A DNA stretch of 64,000 nt from Hyaloscypha bicolor E (lineage: Eukaryota; Ascomycota; Leotiomycetes; Helotiales; Hyaloscyphaceae). This document shows, one piece after another, positions 21,781 to 33,345 of this stretch. The notes under the pieces were generated by a model that saw nothing but the letters and a program-made list of their open reading frames with translations, searched no databases and had not been told where the DNA came from. Each line of letters opens with the position of its first letter. The stretch's first letter is position 1. Made by a program: the position numbers and the translations under genes. The DNA is taken from the NCBI RefSeq assembly GCF_002865645.1, contig NW_020194684.1:2371241-2435240 (forward strand). The letters run 5' to 3'.

Positions 21781-22446
21781 TTCCGTACTAATAACTTTCG
21801 ACTGAAGGATATCAAGTATCTGTTTGAATACCGTCGTATCAAATGATTGAGGGGAAGATTGATAATAGGGATAAGAGATGGGAGAAACTTTGACCTTGAT
21901 AATTCCATCGGAGTACTGGGGCACTGGTGCACCTTATAAAGGTTGGGTAAGGGCGGGTGTATGGTAGGCAGCTACTTTATTTGAGGAGGTTCCAAAGGAC
22001 CCTATATAGTACTAGTGAGAAGTCGTAGAAATTTTCGGGACTCCCGGTCCTTGAGATCAGTATTATCATTCGGTCTCTCTGAAAAGCCACGGTAATCGTT
22101 GTATGGCGGGGCGATCTCCGATTGAGCCAGTACCTTTGGCTTACCTCAAAATCATGGTAAGGTATATATATGGCCTCTAGCCAGGCAGATTTGGATATTG
22201 CTAATACAAACTGCTCCTTCCACCCTTATACAGGCGCAGCTCCAAAATAAAACGACTAGGGGAGCGTATATAGGAGGTGCTTTAGCTCAACCCAATAAAA
22301 CCTGTAGCAGGAGGAGGGAACATCTCGCTTAGAAGAAAAGGGGGAAATGTTAAAAATAAGGTAATAAGGCAGTACTTTTCTTTATATACGAGGGTGTTAT
22401 TATATTTCGACTCCTAGTAGAGTTATTATCAATTGTGTAATAAATA
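21781..22446. other. Upstream region of disrupted gene, no gene supported
   Basis: Includes TATA-like motifs on the minus strand at about 21,933-21,941 (TTTATAAGG) and near 22,000 (ACTATATAGGG). No coding frame with family resemblance was seen. Small frames at 22,350-22,580 are A+T-rich and overlap the repeat that begins at 22,447. Confidence 0.4.
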
Positions 22447-22753
22447 GTGTGGGAGGGAAACTGCGACAAGACAAAAACCCACATAAAGTACACCAGAGCG
22501 CAAAACGTGACTTGATAGCAAAATAACAAATCAAAAGCGTAAATAGTAAAGCATAAACAGTATGTAGTGTGCAAAAGCTCAATTAATTAAATACTCATGA
22601 AGGATTCTTCTCTAAGTCTACAGAAAAACCAGCTTTCTTATGTGATTTCCGCAAGTCACGTGCAAAAGGCCGCGGCCTTTGCCATGTGACCTAAACCTCA
22701 AAACCGCCAAAACAACATGATTTTCGACGAGTACGGCCTGCCGTACCACAATA
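22447..22753 (-). repeat. Repeat copy that escaped RIP
   Basis: The reverse complement aligns base for base with 53,761-54,072. Every difference I see is C here / T there, or G here / A there. It contains an imperfect 36-bp palindrome at 22,655-22,690 centred on AAAGGCCGCGGCCTTT. The repeat class is unknown. It has no coding frame. Confidence 0.85.
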
Positions 22754-22840
22754 GGCAGGTTCTTTGTATTAAAGAAAGGGACTTACAATATCATTTTTTG
22801 GTATAGGATGGGCTATATCCCTACTTCCTCACACCCCAGA

Positions 22841-23060
22841 ATGGCGCCGAATCTTGCAGAGTCTCAATACCCAGTGATTGGCGATATGATCCATAGTAAG
22901 TCATTTAAGGCTGACGAGACATTGCGGTATTAATCCAAAGATTATGGTGCTTGAGGAGACACATAAAGAGCTGGAGACAGTATAGGTATAAGGTCGTTAT
23001 TATCCAGAGCCTGTAGCGAAGTAAGTATACTCGCCTTAGATGCGAGAAGCTTTGTAAAGT
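22841..23060 (+). pseudogene. Relic of Tc1/mariner-like DDE transposase N-terminus
   Basis: ATG at 22,841 gives MAPNLAESQYPVIGDMIHS, closely resembling the start of a common fungal Tc1-like transposase (MAPNLAESQ.. followed by a helix-turn-helix). After about 30 codons the frame breaks. A further short stretch (MREAL near 23,040) may be the next block. RIP here is mild. No terminal repeats were identified. Confidence 0.4.
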
Positions 23061-23329
23061 GGAGGCTTTATTAGATACGGTAGGTTAAGGCGATCGTGAG
23101 AACGATCGCTTCGCAGTATTACCTGCAGACTGGCGAATACAGCTGTAACGGATCAAGAGTATAGAGGTACTGGAAGATTGTTAGCGTTTCTGCTATATAG
23201 TACGCCACCCGGTTACTTCCATTGATATTAGGCCCGATCAGGATACCTTGGAACGAAGTGGAGGAACGGACAAAGTCCCAACCTTGGATCGACGGCTGAA
23301 GCAGCTCAAATTCCTAATTGAAGATGGGT

Positions 23330-25150
23330 GAGAAAAAGAAAAGTCTCTCAAGGCACCGAAATGGGTTCTCTAAGTCTCAAAGAGAGTATACCTGGCGGAA
23401 CTAAGAGCCAAGTATAAGGAGGAAATTGAAGCCGAGAAAGCTATACCTAAAAAGCGAGGCACACTATCTATTAAGCAGAGATTTACTAACCTCCTCTTCC
23501 CCTATACGATTAAGTATAAGAGGAAGAAGGCTGGGAAGGGGAAGAAGGGGAAGAAAGGGAAGAAGGCTAAGAACGGGAAGAAAGGCAGGAAGGTGAGTAA
23601 TCAGAAAGGTTAGCAGGTGAGTAAGGAAGAGGTGCGTAAAAGAGCAGAGGATATATTCGAGTATTGGATACGGGTGGGAAAGCCGCTATAGAGAATGTCT
23701 CAGTACTACGGCCTCCCCATCCTAGTTATACTTCCTAAGGAGGTAACAGAAACGAGGTAGGTTCTTGCTTCCCTAGTCCGGATGGAACTCGTTACTCTGG
23801 TTTGCTAATTATTAGTCTTTATATACTTAAACTCGGGAAGAATCAGGATCAAGATATCATCGACTACATTGACTTATATTATCCAGGGTTAAAGGAGCAG
23901 ATTAGCAATCTGTCCTCCCTTCTTCCAGGTATAATTGCAAGTGGGCTCCCATTAAAATGGCTAATAATCGAAATAATTCCGTATTACGAATTATCAGATT
24001 ATCCCTTCGAGGAGCTATTCCAGTTCTCTAATAATCGCAAATCGTTATAACTCGGTAACCTCCCCTCGGAGGAGCCATCTTAGCTATCTCAGATACCTAT
24101 AGAGACTATTAACGCCAAACAGGCGGATACGGCAGCTGGGCCTTCTAATCAGGAGTATACTAACGAGCAGCTATCTTATACCCAAGGTACCATAGAGTTA
24201 GTCCAGAGTATGCATCCGGACCATACTTCTGAAAACCCTTAGTCATACTCCCTCAGTATTAAAATTGAGGATAGAAATCCATCTAATTCTACTACGGATT
24301 ATAGCAAGTTCGTATACCTATTAGCATATTACGAGAAATTCGGTTATTACCAAGAGCTTAATAAGCAATTCTAGAGCTATATAGAAAATCCCTCTTATTT
24401 TAAGGGTACTAATCCGTCTATACAAATATAGCCAGGTTATGGTAAGGGATTTCCTAATCCCTAAGACTATTATATCCAGGATAATAATTGGTATATATAA
24501 TAGCCGTTTACTAATTGCAAGAGAGAATTTCCCAACTCCCAAGATAGTAACTTACAGAGATCAGGTCCAAGTAAGGCAAAGTTCTCTGATTTAGATTCGT
24601 TAATTAACTGTTCTCCCCAAATTATACCCAGTATTATATTAACTACTTATTCCATTCTGGCTACTGAGCCTAATATAAAACCCCAGCTCTTATTAATATC
24701 TGGCAAAATAAAGACATAACTAATTATATAATGGTATGAACTGCTTATAATCAAGGCACCGGAATAGTTAGTCCCAAAGATCTCTTCCGAGTATCTGTTT
24801 AGTATTTAGTACAAAACAAATAATTTTTCGGTAAAGCTTTAGGCTCCAAGAATATTATAAAGAACAGTAATATTATATAGCATTACTTATAGTAGCGAAT
24901 ACGGTATTAGTATAGGCATATACAATTTGTTTTGACTTTTGATCCTCTGCTTCTTGGGATACAAGCAAGAGGCACTACCCTAGTACGGCAGCTAGCCTGC
25001 CAAGGGTGCAAAGACAGGGTATAGAGACAGGGGGCAGAGGATAGTACAAAAATTTACTATTGATCTGGCTCCCCTATATCGGCCTAATTATAGCCTGGGG
25101 ATTTGCAGGGAGCCGCATCGGGTACTATAACCGTTAAATTCTGTATTATG
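23330..25150 (+). pseudogene. Decayed coding relic(s), family not recognised
   Basis: Plus-strand frames read as protein except for stops at Gln-type codons. A lysine-rich segment (23,400-23,620, with KGKKGKKGKK) is followed by an EDIFEYWIRVGKPL / MSQYYGLPILVILPKEVTE block (about 23,645-23,755). A second frame from about 23,810 to 25,150 is Ser/Pro/Gln/Asn rich (SEEPSQLSQIPIET, AGPSNQEYTNEQ). Damage increases to the right, from few stops at 23.4 kb to many at 25 kb. The two parts may be one gene with introns or two genes. Function unknown. Confidence 0.4.
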
Positions 25151-26949
25151 TCTCTATACGTATCGTAAGGCTTTACTATAGTATATTTGATATAATAATA
25201 TCACTAAATCCCCTAACCTGGATTTCGCTATTAGACTCTCTTCTACTCTCTCAAGCATTTTATAAGGGAAAGAAGGGGTTTAATTAAGATTTTTTTTTTT
25301 GGAGTTCATACTTTCTAGTATAGCACCTGACTAATATAGGTACTAGATATGCGAACGAATAAAATAAAATAAGAATTAAAGTCTGGAACATTTTGTAATT
25401 TAATAAAAGTATAATTTAATAAGTTTTTGGATTCAATATAACTTCTATTACTAAATCAGGAATTACTCTTTTAGTATATACTTGTAATATCCACTATATA
25501 TATAGAACTGGGCCAAAGATATAATACTAATAAGTAACTTCTTCTGGTATAAACGACCCAGGAGTAGGTACTACAACTATTAGGGTAGATCTCTTAGAGA
25601 GTCAAAAGAGTATGAGAAATAACATATCTTAAGTAGCTCTATTATAGAGCTGGCAGATATTATTACAGAAAGGAATTTAATAGCATCTGAGTTTAAAGGC
25701 TAGTAATCTAGATTATTAATACTAATAGCTCTATTCTCTTTAATATACTTCTGTATTAATTCTATTATAATTAATAAGAGGGCCTTAATATTATAAGGTT
25801 TACTCTTTAACTCTAATATTATATTAATTTATTATAAGACCGGATTAACTTATATATTACTTATATTAGGAGAGCTACTTACTAATCTTTATATTACTAT
25901 CTGTATTTAGTAGAATATTCGAGTAAGTAAGAGACTCGTATTTGAATTCTTCTGCTATAAGATAGGCTATACCGGTTATAACCTGCTATAATTAGTATAT
26001 ATTCTTAAAGGAATTACGGAAGCTTACTTATCCAAGAATAGCCGCAAGTTATTATTTATTGAAATAAGCTAGTAACCTTATAATCTGTTTAAGAGAGAGG
26101 GGCATATACTTGAGGATAATATAGAGGCCGTTATTAGTTATAAAAGCTTTAAGGGCAATAATAATATTTTGGTACTAAAGTTATTAAAATAGGTATAGTA
26201 TCTTTGCGGCCGCCTAGGTTATAAATACTCTTATATAAATAAGTTTAATAAGAGAAGCCTTTTAAATAGCTACTTTTATAGGGCTACTAAGTTTAGTATT
26301 ATAGATCTTCTCAAACTTCTCCTATAGGAATTCCTATATTACTCTGAGTTAGAGGGGGCTACTTATTATAGATCTAATAGTCCTTAATAATACCTTTTTA
26401 GTTCTGGTTAAGGTATTTAAAGCACCTTTTCGAAAGCTAGCTCTCTTCTTACTTAAGGCATCTATCTTGGAAGTTGAGCCAAGTAAGTTATATATAATAG
26501 TATATTTCATAACCTTATTTAGTAATTTGGCCTCTACTAATATAAGTATATTAATCTATATATAACAATTATTAGAAAGATCTATCTTGAGAGACTAGGT
26601 AATTAATAAAATTAGGGAACTCGGTACTAGTATAAGGTAAGGTATATATAATAAGGATATGAAAGAAGAAGAGGTTAAATAGAGAACCAGATAAGAAATA
26701 GGTTATATAGTTTTATTATATATAATTTAAAAAGTATTTAAAAACTCGAATAGGTTAAGAGGCTTTAACTAAATAGGCTTTAACTAAATTAAAGATAGAA
26801 GGTAATAGAATTTAGCTCTCTTATCTTACTTTAAATAGATAACCCTACCCTATATCTATTTCTTTTTACTCTTTCTCTAAATACTTTCTATTACTATCCC
26901 AGGATATAATAAACTTCTATTATAGCTGAAATAAATATTTATAAAATAT
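25151..26949 (+). other. Strongly RIPped DNA with a coding-like plus-strand frame
   Basis: From about 25,600 to 26,560 the plus strand keeps a long frame interrupted only by TAA/TAG at likely Gln positions (for example near VEGAYYYRSNS, SSGQGIQSTF, KASSLLT). I do not recognise the family. The rest is featureless A+T-rich DNA. Confidence 0.35.
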
Positions 26950-28904
26950 ATTAATCTCGGTTCTCTAAATAGAGGCTCGAGGCAGAGTAATTTATTAAGT
27001 ATAGAGATACTATATATATTAGGCTCAAAATATTTAATTTCTAATAGAATAAGCCAAGAGAGCTTAATTAGAAGAATATTAATAGGCTAAAGGAAATCTT
27101 CCGAGAAAAGAAGATATTATATAAGGATATTTATTAGCTAGATCCTCGAAACTATATTCTTGCTATAGTTAAGTAATCTGACCTTAATAATACTATTCTT
27201 GCTTCTAAGATATTATTAGAAAAATTACTAAATAATTCTGATAATAACTCTCTTATACTAAAATTTGCCGAGGGTTATTACCTAATATATTTATATAAAT
27301 ATTACTATATTTAGGCCGCTCGAGAGATCCTATTTCTAATAGATATATAATAAATAGTTAATTTATATTTTATAGGTATAAGTATTTTATAAAGATATAA
27401 TAATAAGACTTACTAATACTTTTCCAGATATTAATAAGAAGCTCAGAATAACCCTAGTTAAAGAATATTTAAATAAGGAGAAATCGTCTAATAAAGAAAT
27501 CTATTATAAGATCTAGTAATATAAGCGAGAAAGTAATATCTGCTTTAAGAAATAGTAGAAGGCTTTTCTTTCCGACTACGGGCGGCAGGGCCTTTAATAG
27601 CTCTATAACTATAGGAATAGAGAGTTCATTATTATATTTAATAAGTTACTAGATATTTCCGGGATACGGAATAATATAAGAATTAGTATACTATATAAAA
27701 TACTTAATATAAAGTATAATAAGGTAAATCTGCTCTCGCTTAGGGCTTTATTTACTTATACTATATATAGGAGGCTCTATAATATCTCGAGCTTATCCCT
27801 AAGACCTTATATAGAATCTTTAAGAGAGTTTTTTATAGAGATAAAGCTGCCTTTTAGAAAGTAGATTAGATTACTATTAAAGTATTCGAGCTTAAGGCTC
27901 CGAAATACTCTAAGCAGGATACCCGAGACTTATAAGGGAAAATACCAAGTAGCCAGATCTATAGCTTATTTAGCTAAGAAAAGTATAAAGTAATCTAAAA
28001 TAAGTTGTATTCTATTAACTATCTTATTTCTTTATTCTTTATTTTTTTTAAGAATTTCAAGTACTTCCGTATATATATTAACTATTTAAAGTAGCTAGTA
28101 AAGCTATTATATAGAAATATAGTCTATATAATACTAAAGCGGAAATTCTCTTATAAGAATAAGGCAAGTAACTAATATATTATTGAGATTACCGAATCTA
28201 CTTTTATAAATAGATTAGGATAAGCTATAAATTATATTAATTTAGGATATTAGTACTTATAGCTCTTTATAATACGGGATTATATAGAGATACTAAGGGA
28301 TACTAAAAAAAGTAATAAAGACCTACTTACTAAAGCTAGAGTTTAGAGAGCAAATAAGGAGATCTTATTAAGAGTAGTAAACTTAGCTAACTAGATAGGA
28401 TTTATATCTAATGAGATTAATGCCTTAAAGTAATAATTATTAGATAAGGAGATTATATATAATACTTTATTTAAGGCTCGGAAACCCGATTATTACTAGT
28501 ATAACCAGACCGTCTTAGAAGCTAATATAATACAAATTATAAGGTTATTTATAATAGCTATTTTGCTTTCTTCTAAGTATTTGAGCCTAGCTCTCATTTA
28601 TAATAATCCTAATATAGCCAGAAAGTAATACGGGTTTCTAGATAAGAATACTTAGTAATAGAATAATAAGTATCTCTTTATACTATATATATATTATAAG
28701 AATAAGGAGTAGGGCAAGGAGATTATATTATTCTTTATATATTAATCTATATACTTGGCTTTTTTTAGTAAATTAGTAAATCTCGGTATAAATAGTAGTC
28801 CTAATCTCTCCTAATTCCCGTAATACCGTATTTAATAAACCGGACTATTAGTATCTTAAGAATTAAATATAAATGAAATAAAGTAATTTAGGTAATAGGG
28901 GCTT
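26950..28904 (+). pseudogene. DUF3723 protein relic, RIPped
   Basis: The plus-strand translation, ignoring TAA/TAG stops, matches the layout I know for fungal DUF3723 proteins. There is an N-terminal RLKEIFREK followed by LDPRNYILAIV, then LKFAEGYYLIYLYKYYYIQAAREIL (original probably ..EGYRLECLHGKHRIQAARE..). An LLDISGI block comes next, then ELKAPKYSKQDTRDLQGK, the FFKNFKYFRIYINYLKQLVKL region, NLGYQYLQLFIIRDY, a KARKPDYYQYNQTVLEA block and a final FFIYQSIYLAFFSK (original probably FFVRRSVYFAFFG). Function is unknown; the family is reported as frequent cargo of Starship elements. The gene continues into an ERLEQ-repeat tail. It is too damaged to be expressed. Confidence 0.7.
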
Positions 28905-29066
28905 AATTAAAAGAGGCTTAAACGGGAAAGGCTCAAATAAGAGAGACTTAAACGGGAGAGGCTTAAATAATAAAGACTTAAATAAGAGAGGCTTAACTAA
29001 GAGAGGCTTAAATAAGAGAGGCTTGAATAAAAAAGACTTAAATAAGAGAGACTTAAATAAGAAAGA
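28905..29066 (+). repeat. 15-bp minisatellite coding (ERLEQ)n, first block
   Basis: About ten imperfect copies of AAGAGAGGCTTAAAT. In the frame GAG AGG CTT AAA/GAA TAA they read E-R-L-K/E-stop, that is ERLEQ with CAA turned to TAA and some GAA turned to AAA. It forms the start of the charged helical tail of the DUF3723 relic. Confidence 0.75.
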
Positions 29067-29161
29067 TTAAAGCTATAGAGAATAAAGAAGATAATAAAGT
29101 AGAAAAACTTATAAGAAAGATTAATATAAGCTTTATAGGTATAATAAAACTTAGAATAAGA
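29067..29161 (+). other. Lys/Gln-rich tail of the DUF3723 relic up to the LTR insertion
   Basis: Continues as a basic, Gln-rich frame (KTYKKD, YRYNKT) to the target duplication at 29,162. No other feature. Confidence 0.4.
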
Positions 29162-29166
29162 GAAAT
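29162..29166. repeat. Target duplication GAAAT (left of LTR array)
   Basis: Identical to 32,564-32,568, on the other side of the tandem LTR array. Confidence 0.75.
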
Positions 29167-29347
29167 TATTATAAAACCGGGCTCTGGGCTTGGAAAGCAG
29201 ATAAAGTAGCTCTTAATCCGAGGATTCTAAACTAAGGAGGAAAGCTCTAAATATAGGAGCTTTAGTATTCTAAATACTAGCTAGCTATATATGTTATTAT
29301 ATAATTACGTAATACTAAATTTCCTAGTAAAGTAGTAAAGTATAATA
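29167..29347 (-). repeat. LTR 1 of tandem array
   Basis: 181 bp, TATTATAAAACCGGGC...TATAATA. The less mutated solo copy at 51,652 suggests original ends TGTTACG..CGTAACA. Confidence 0.85.
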
Positions 29348-30774
29348 TTACCTTTTCTTTTTAAGAAAGCTTATTCCGAATACTCGAAAATAAGCCCTTT
29401 ATAGCTTCTATAAATTATATAATCTTATATGCCCTTATATGCCCTACTTCCGGTATTTCTTATTTATATAATCTACTAGTTCCTAATATACTAGTTTCTC
29501 TAAATCTGAATCTGAATTAGAATCGGGGCTATAAGATCTAATTAAGTAATTAGAATTATAGCTACTATTAGAATTAGATTTATTAATTATATAAATTCTA
29601 ACTTTTCTACTATTCTTACTTACTATAACCTTTAGTTCTAGTAAAGGCACCTTTTTCTTATATGATTTAATATTATAGTTCTTTATCTAGTATTTATTAC
29701 TTTTATAATATATATACTTGCCCTATTTATAAAGCTATTAGTACTTTACTAGAAATATAGATTATACTTAACGATTTATATAGAAAAGAAAGAAGAATTA
29801 TAAAGGAAAGTATTATAGAAAGGAGAATTATAGAGTTTTAGTAATTATACTAATAGTATTAATAATTAATATATTTATAATATTATCTTTACTTAAATAA
29901 TAAGGCTTCTTTTTAGGATTATAGTATTTATATATACTAGAGTATTTAGCTAGTTATTATATTATCTTAATAAACTTAGTATAGGTATAAGAGAGGTTTA
30001 GCTATTAAGCTAGCCTATTCTTAATTATAGTATTAAGCCCTTAGTAGAAAGCTATAATTTTATTAATATTATTCTAGTTTTATTCTTATATCTTATATAG
30101 AATTCGTTTAAACTTAGTAATAAATATATAAAGCGAATTAGTATCTTATTTAAGAGAATATAGCTTGTCTTCTGCCTTCTATACCTTATTTGAATTCAAA
30201 TAAATACGAGAGAATTAATTAAGAATCGAGAAATAGAATCAGATTTAATTATTTTTAGCCTGGAAAAACTAAGAAAGAATTATAGCTTAAATATAAGATT
30301 CGAGATTTAAGTAAATATAGTAGAACTAAGTAGTAGTATTACTAATAGCCTTATAATTAACTTATAGCTTGACCTTAATTAAGAAAAGCTAGGTATTAAA
30401 CTTATAGACTTAGTTATTGAATTTTTCGGGATATAAAAAAAAGAATTTTAGTTTCATATTTATAAAAGGGCAAGTTTATAAAAAAACAAGCTTATTACCT
30501 TATTACTAGATAATCTTAGCCTGTTTTTATATCTTTATTTAAAGCTTAGTAATTATATTAGTAATCTGGGTTTATAAAAATTACTTTATAGTATTATAAT
30601 CTTAAAATAAGAAAGAGCCTAATAAGCTCTTAATCTCTCTAGTAAATATATAATTCCATAACTATATATATTAATAGTACTATTATTAAATAAATTACTA
30701 TAAAATTATACTTATATATAAGATATAAGAATGGTTTTACTTTTTTTATAAGAATAAAAATAAGTTTAGAATAA

Positions 30775-30955
30775 TATTATAAAACCAGGTTCTAGGCTTA
30801 GAAAGCAGGTAAAGTAGCTTTTAATTCGAGGATTCTAAACTAAAAAGAGAAGCTCTAAATATAGAAGCTTTAGTATTCTAAATACTAGCTAGTTATATAT
30901 ATTATTATATAATTATATAATACTAAATTTCCTAGTAAAGTAGTAAAGTATAATA
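30775..30955 (-). repeat. LTR 2 (shared) of tandem array
   Basis: 181 bp. It lies between the two identical-length internal regions and is shared by both elements. Confidence 0.85.
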
Positions 30956-32382
30956 TTATTCTCTTTTTTTAGGAAAGCTTATTTCAAATACTCAAAAATA
31001 AGCCTTCTATAGCTTTTATAAATTATATAATCTCATATATTCTTATATATTTTATTTCCGGTATTTCCTATTTATATAATTTACTAGTTTCTAATATACT
31101 AGTTTCTCTAAATCTGAATCTAAATTAGAATTAGGGCTATAGAATCTAATTAAGTAATTAGAATTATAGCTACTATTAGAATTAGATTTATTAATTATAT
31201 AGATTCTGACTTTTCTATTATTCTTATTTATTATAATCTTTAGTTCTAGTAAAGGTATTTTTTTCTTATATAATTTAATATTATAGTTCTTTATCTAGTA
31301 TTTATTACTTCTATAGTATATATACTTACTCTATTTATAAAGCTACTAGTACTTTACTAGAGATATAAATTATATTTAATTATTTATATAAAAGAAAGAG
31401 AAGAGTTATAGAGAAAAGTATTATAAAGAGAAGAATTATAGAATCTTAGTAATTATACTAATAGTATTAATAGTTAATATATCTATAGTATTATTTTTAC
31501 TTAAGTAATAAGGCTTCTTTCTAGGATTATAGTATTTATATATACTAGAGTATCTAGCTAGCTATTATATTATCTTAATAAACTTAGTATAGGTATAAGA
31601 AAGGTTTAGCTATTAAGCTAACCTATTCTTAATTATAATATTAAGCCCTTAGCAAAAAGCTATAATCTTATTAATATTATTTTAGTCTTATTCTCGTATC
31701 TTATATAGGATTTATTTAAACTTAGTAATAAATATATAAAGCGAATTAGTATCTTATTTAAGAGAATATAGCTTATTTTCTGCCTTCTATATCTTATTTG
31801 AATTTAAATAAATATAAGAGAGTTAATCGAGAATTAAGAGATAGGACTAGGTTTAATTATCTTTAGTTTAGGAAAGCTAAGAAAGAACTATAGCTTAAAT
31901 ATAAGATTCGAGATTTAGGTAAATATAATAGAACTAAATAATAGTATTACTAATAGCCTTATAATTAACTTATAGCTTGGCCTTAATTAAGGGAAGCCAG
32001 GTATTAAACTTATAGACTTAGTTATTGAATTTTTCGGGATATAGAAGAGAGGATTTCGGTTTTATATTTATAGAAAAGCAAGTTTATAAAAGAATAAGCT
32101 TATTACTTTATTACTAGATAACCTTAGCCTGTTTTTATATCTTTATTTAAAGCTCGGTAATTATATTAGTAATCTGGATTTATAAAGATTATTTTATAGT
32201 ATTATAATCTTAAAGTAAGAGAGAGCCTAATAAGCTTTTAATTTCTCTAATAAGTATATAGTTCTATAACTATATATATTAATAATACTATTATTAAATC
32301 AATTACTATAAAATCGCATTTATATATAAGATATAAAAGTAATTTTATTTTCTTTATAGAAATAAGAATGAGTTTAAAATAA

Positions 32383-32563
32383 TATTATAAAACCGGGCTT
32401 TAGGCTTAAAAAGCAAGTAAAGTAGCTTTTAATCCGAGGATTCTAAACTAAGAAAGGAAGCTCTAAATATAGGAGCTTTAGTATTCTAAATACTAGCTAG
32501 CTATATATATTATTATATGGTTATATAATACTAAATTTCCTAGTAAAGTAGTAAAATATAATA
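32383..32563 (-). repeat. LTR 3 of tandem array
   Basis: 181 bp. It ends TATAATA, directly followed by the duplication GAAAT (32,564-32,568). Confidence 0.85.
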
Positions 32564-32568
32564 GAAAT

Positions 32569-32834
32569 AATATTATTAGTAATATAAGAAGTAAAAATAA
32601 GAAAGGCAAGAGAAGAAAAAGTAATAGTAAGAGACTCGGGAATAAGAAAGGCGGGAATAAGAGATACTATTATAAGAGAAAATACTTAAGGATTTAGAAT
32701 AGACTAGAAAGTAGTATATATAAATTAATATAGAGAATATTATTATTAGTACTATTAGAAATTAGAGAAGTCTCTTTACTACGGGCCTATAATTAGGTTA
32801 AGAGCTAGTAGTAGTAAATCCTAGCTCAAATACT
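32569..32834 (+). other. Continuation of DUF3723-type tail after the LTR array
   Basis: A purine-rich, Lys/Arg/Gln-coding stretch leads into the second ERLEQ block. It may be the direct continuation of the reading frame interrupted at 29,166. Confidence 0.4.
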
Positions 32835-33345
32835 ATTTGTAATCTAGAGGAGAGGTTAGAGCAGGAAAGATAATAGAGATTAGAATAAGAGAGGTTAAAG
32901 TAAGAGAGATTAGAATAGGAAAGACTAGAGTAGGAGAGACTAGTATAGGAAAAATTAGAGTAAGAAAGACTAGAGCGGGAAAGATTAGAGAGATTAGAGC
33001 AGGAGAGACTAGAATAGGAAAGACTAGAGAGGCTAGAGTAGGAAAGACTAGATAGATTAGAATAAGAGAGACTAGAGTAAAAAAGACTAGAGTAGGAGAG
33101 GTTAGAGTAAGAGAAATTAGAATAAGAGAGATTAGAGTAAAAGAAATTAAAGCAAGAGAGGTTAGAGTAAGAGAGATTAGAGTAAGAGAAGTTAGAGCAA
33201 GAGAGGTTAGAATAAGAGAGGTTAGAGCGGGAGAGACTAAAGCAGGAGAGATTAGATTAGGAAAGACTAGAGAGGCTAGAGTAAGAGAAACTAGACTAGG
33301 AAATATTAGAGAAATTAGAATAAGAAAGACTAAAGCGGGAGAAGT
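32835..33345 (+). repeat. 15-bp minisatellite coding (ERLEQ)n, second block
   Basis: Over 30 imperfect copies of GAGAGRTTAGARYAR. In the frame GAG AGG TTA GAG CAG/TAG they read ERLEQ, with the Gln codon mostly TAG/TAA and some variant units (ERLER, EKLEQ). This is a long charged alpha-helix or coiled-coil tail, RIPped. Confidence 0.8.

Larger units (their letters stand above)
29167..32563 (-). mobile_element. Tandem LTR-retrotransposon array (LTR-int-LTR-int-LTR)
   Basis: Three 181-bp LTRs (29,167-29,347; 30,775-30,955; 32,383-32,563) alternate with two internal regions of exactly 1,427 bp each, giving a 1,608-bp period. One pair of 5-bp duplications (GAAAT) flanks the whole array, so one insertion was followed by tandem amplification. 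On the minus strand the internal part reads as a degraded Gag (a YSLKQDTNSLYIFITKFK-like stretch when stops are read as Gln). No pol is present, so this is a short non-autonomous element. All copies are RIPped. Confidence 0.85.

Noticed and set aside
25063..25110. GGCTCCC...GGGAGCC hairpin, possible tRNA
   Set aside because: Only 48 bp long, with no cloverleaf, anticodon stem or T-loop motif.
28905..33345. CRISPR-like spaced repeats
   Set aside because: The units are contiguous 15-bp minisatellites and LTRs in a eukaryotic context, without spacers.
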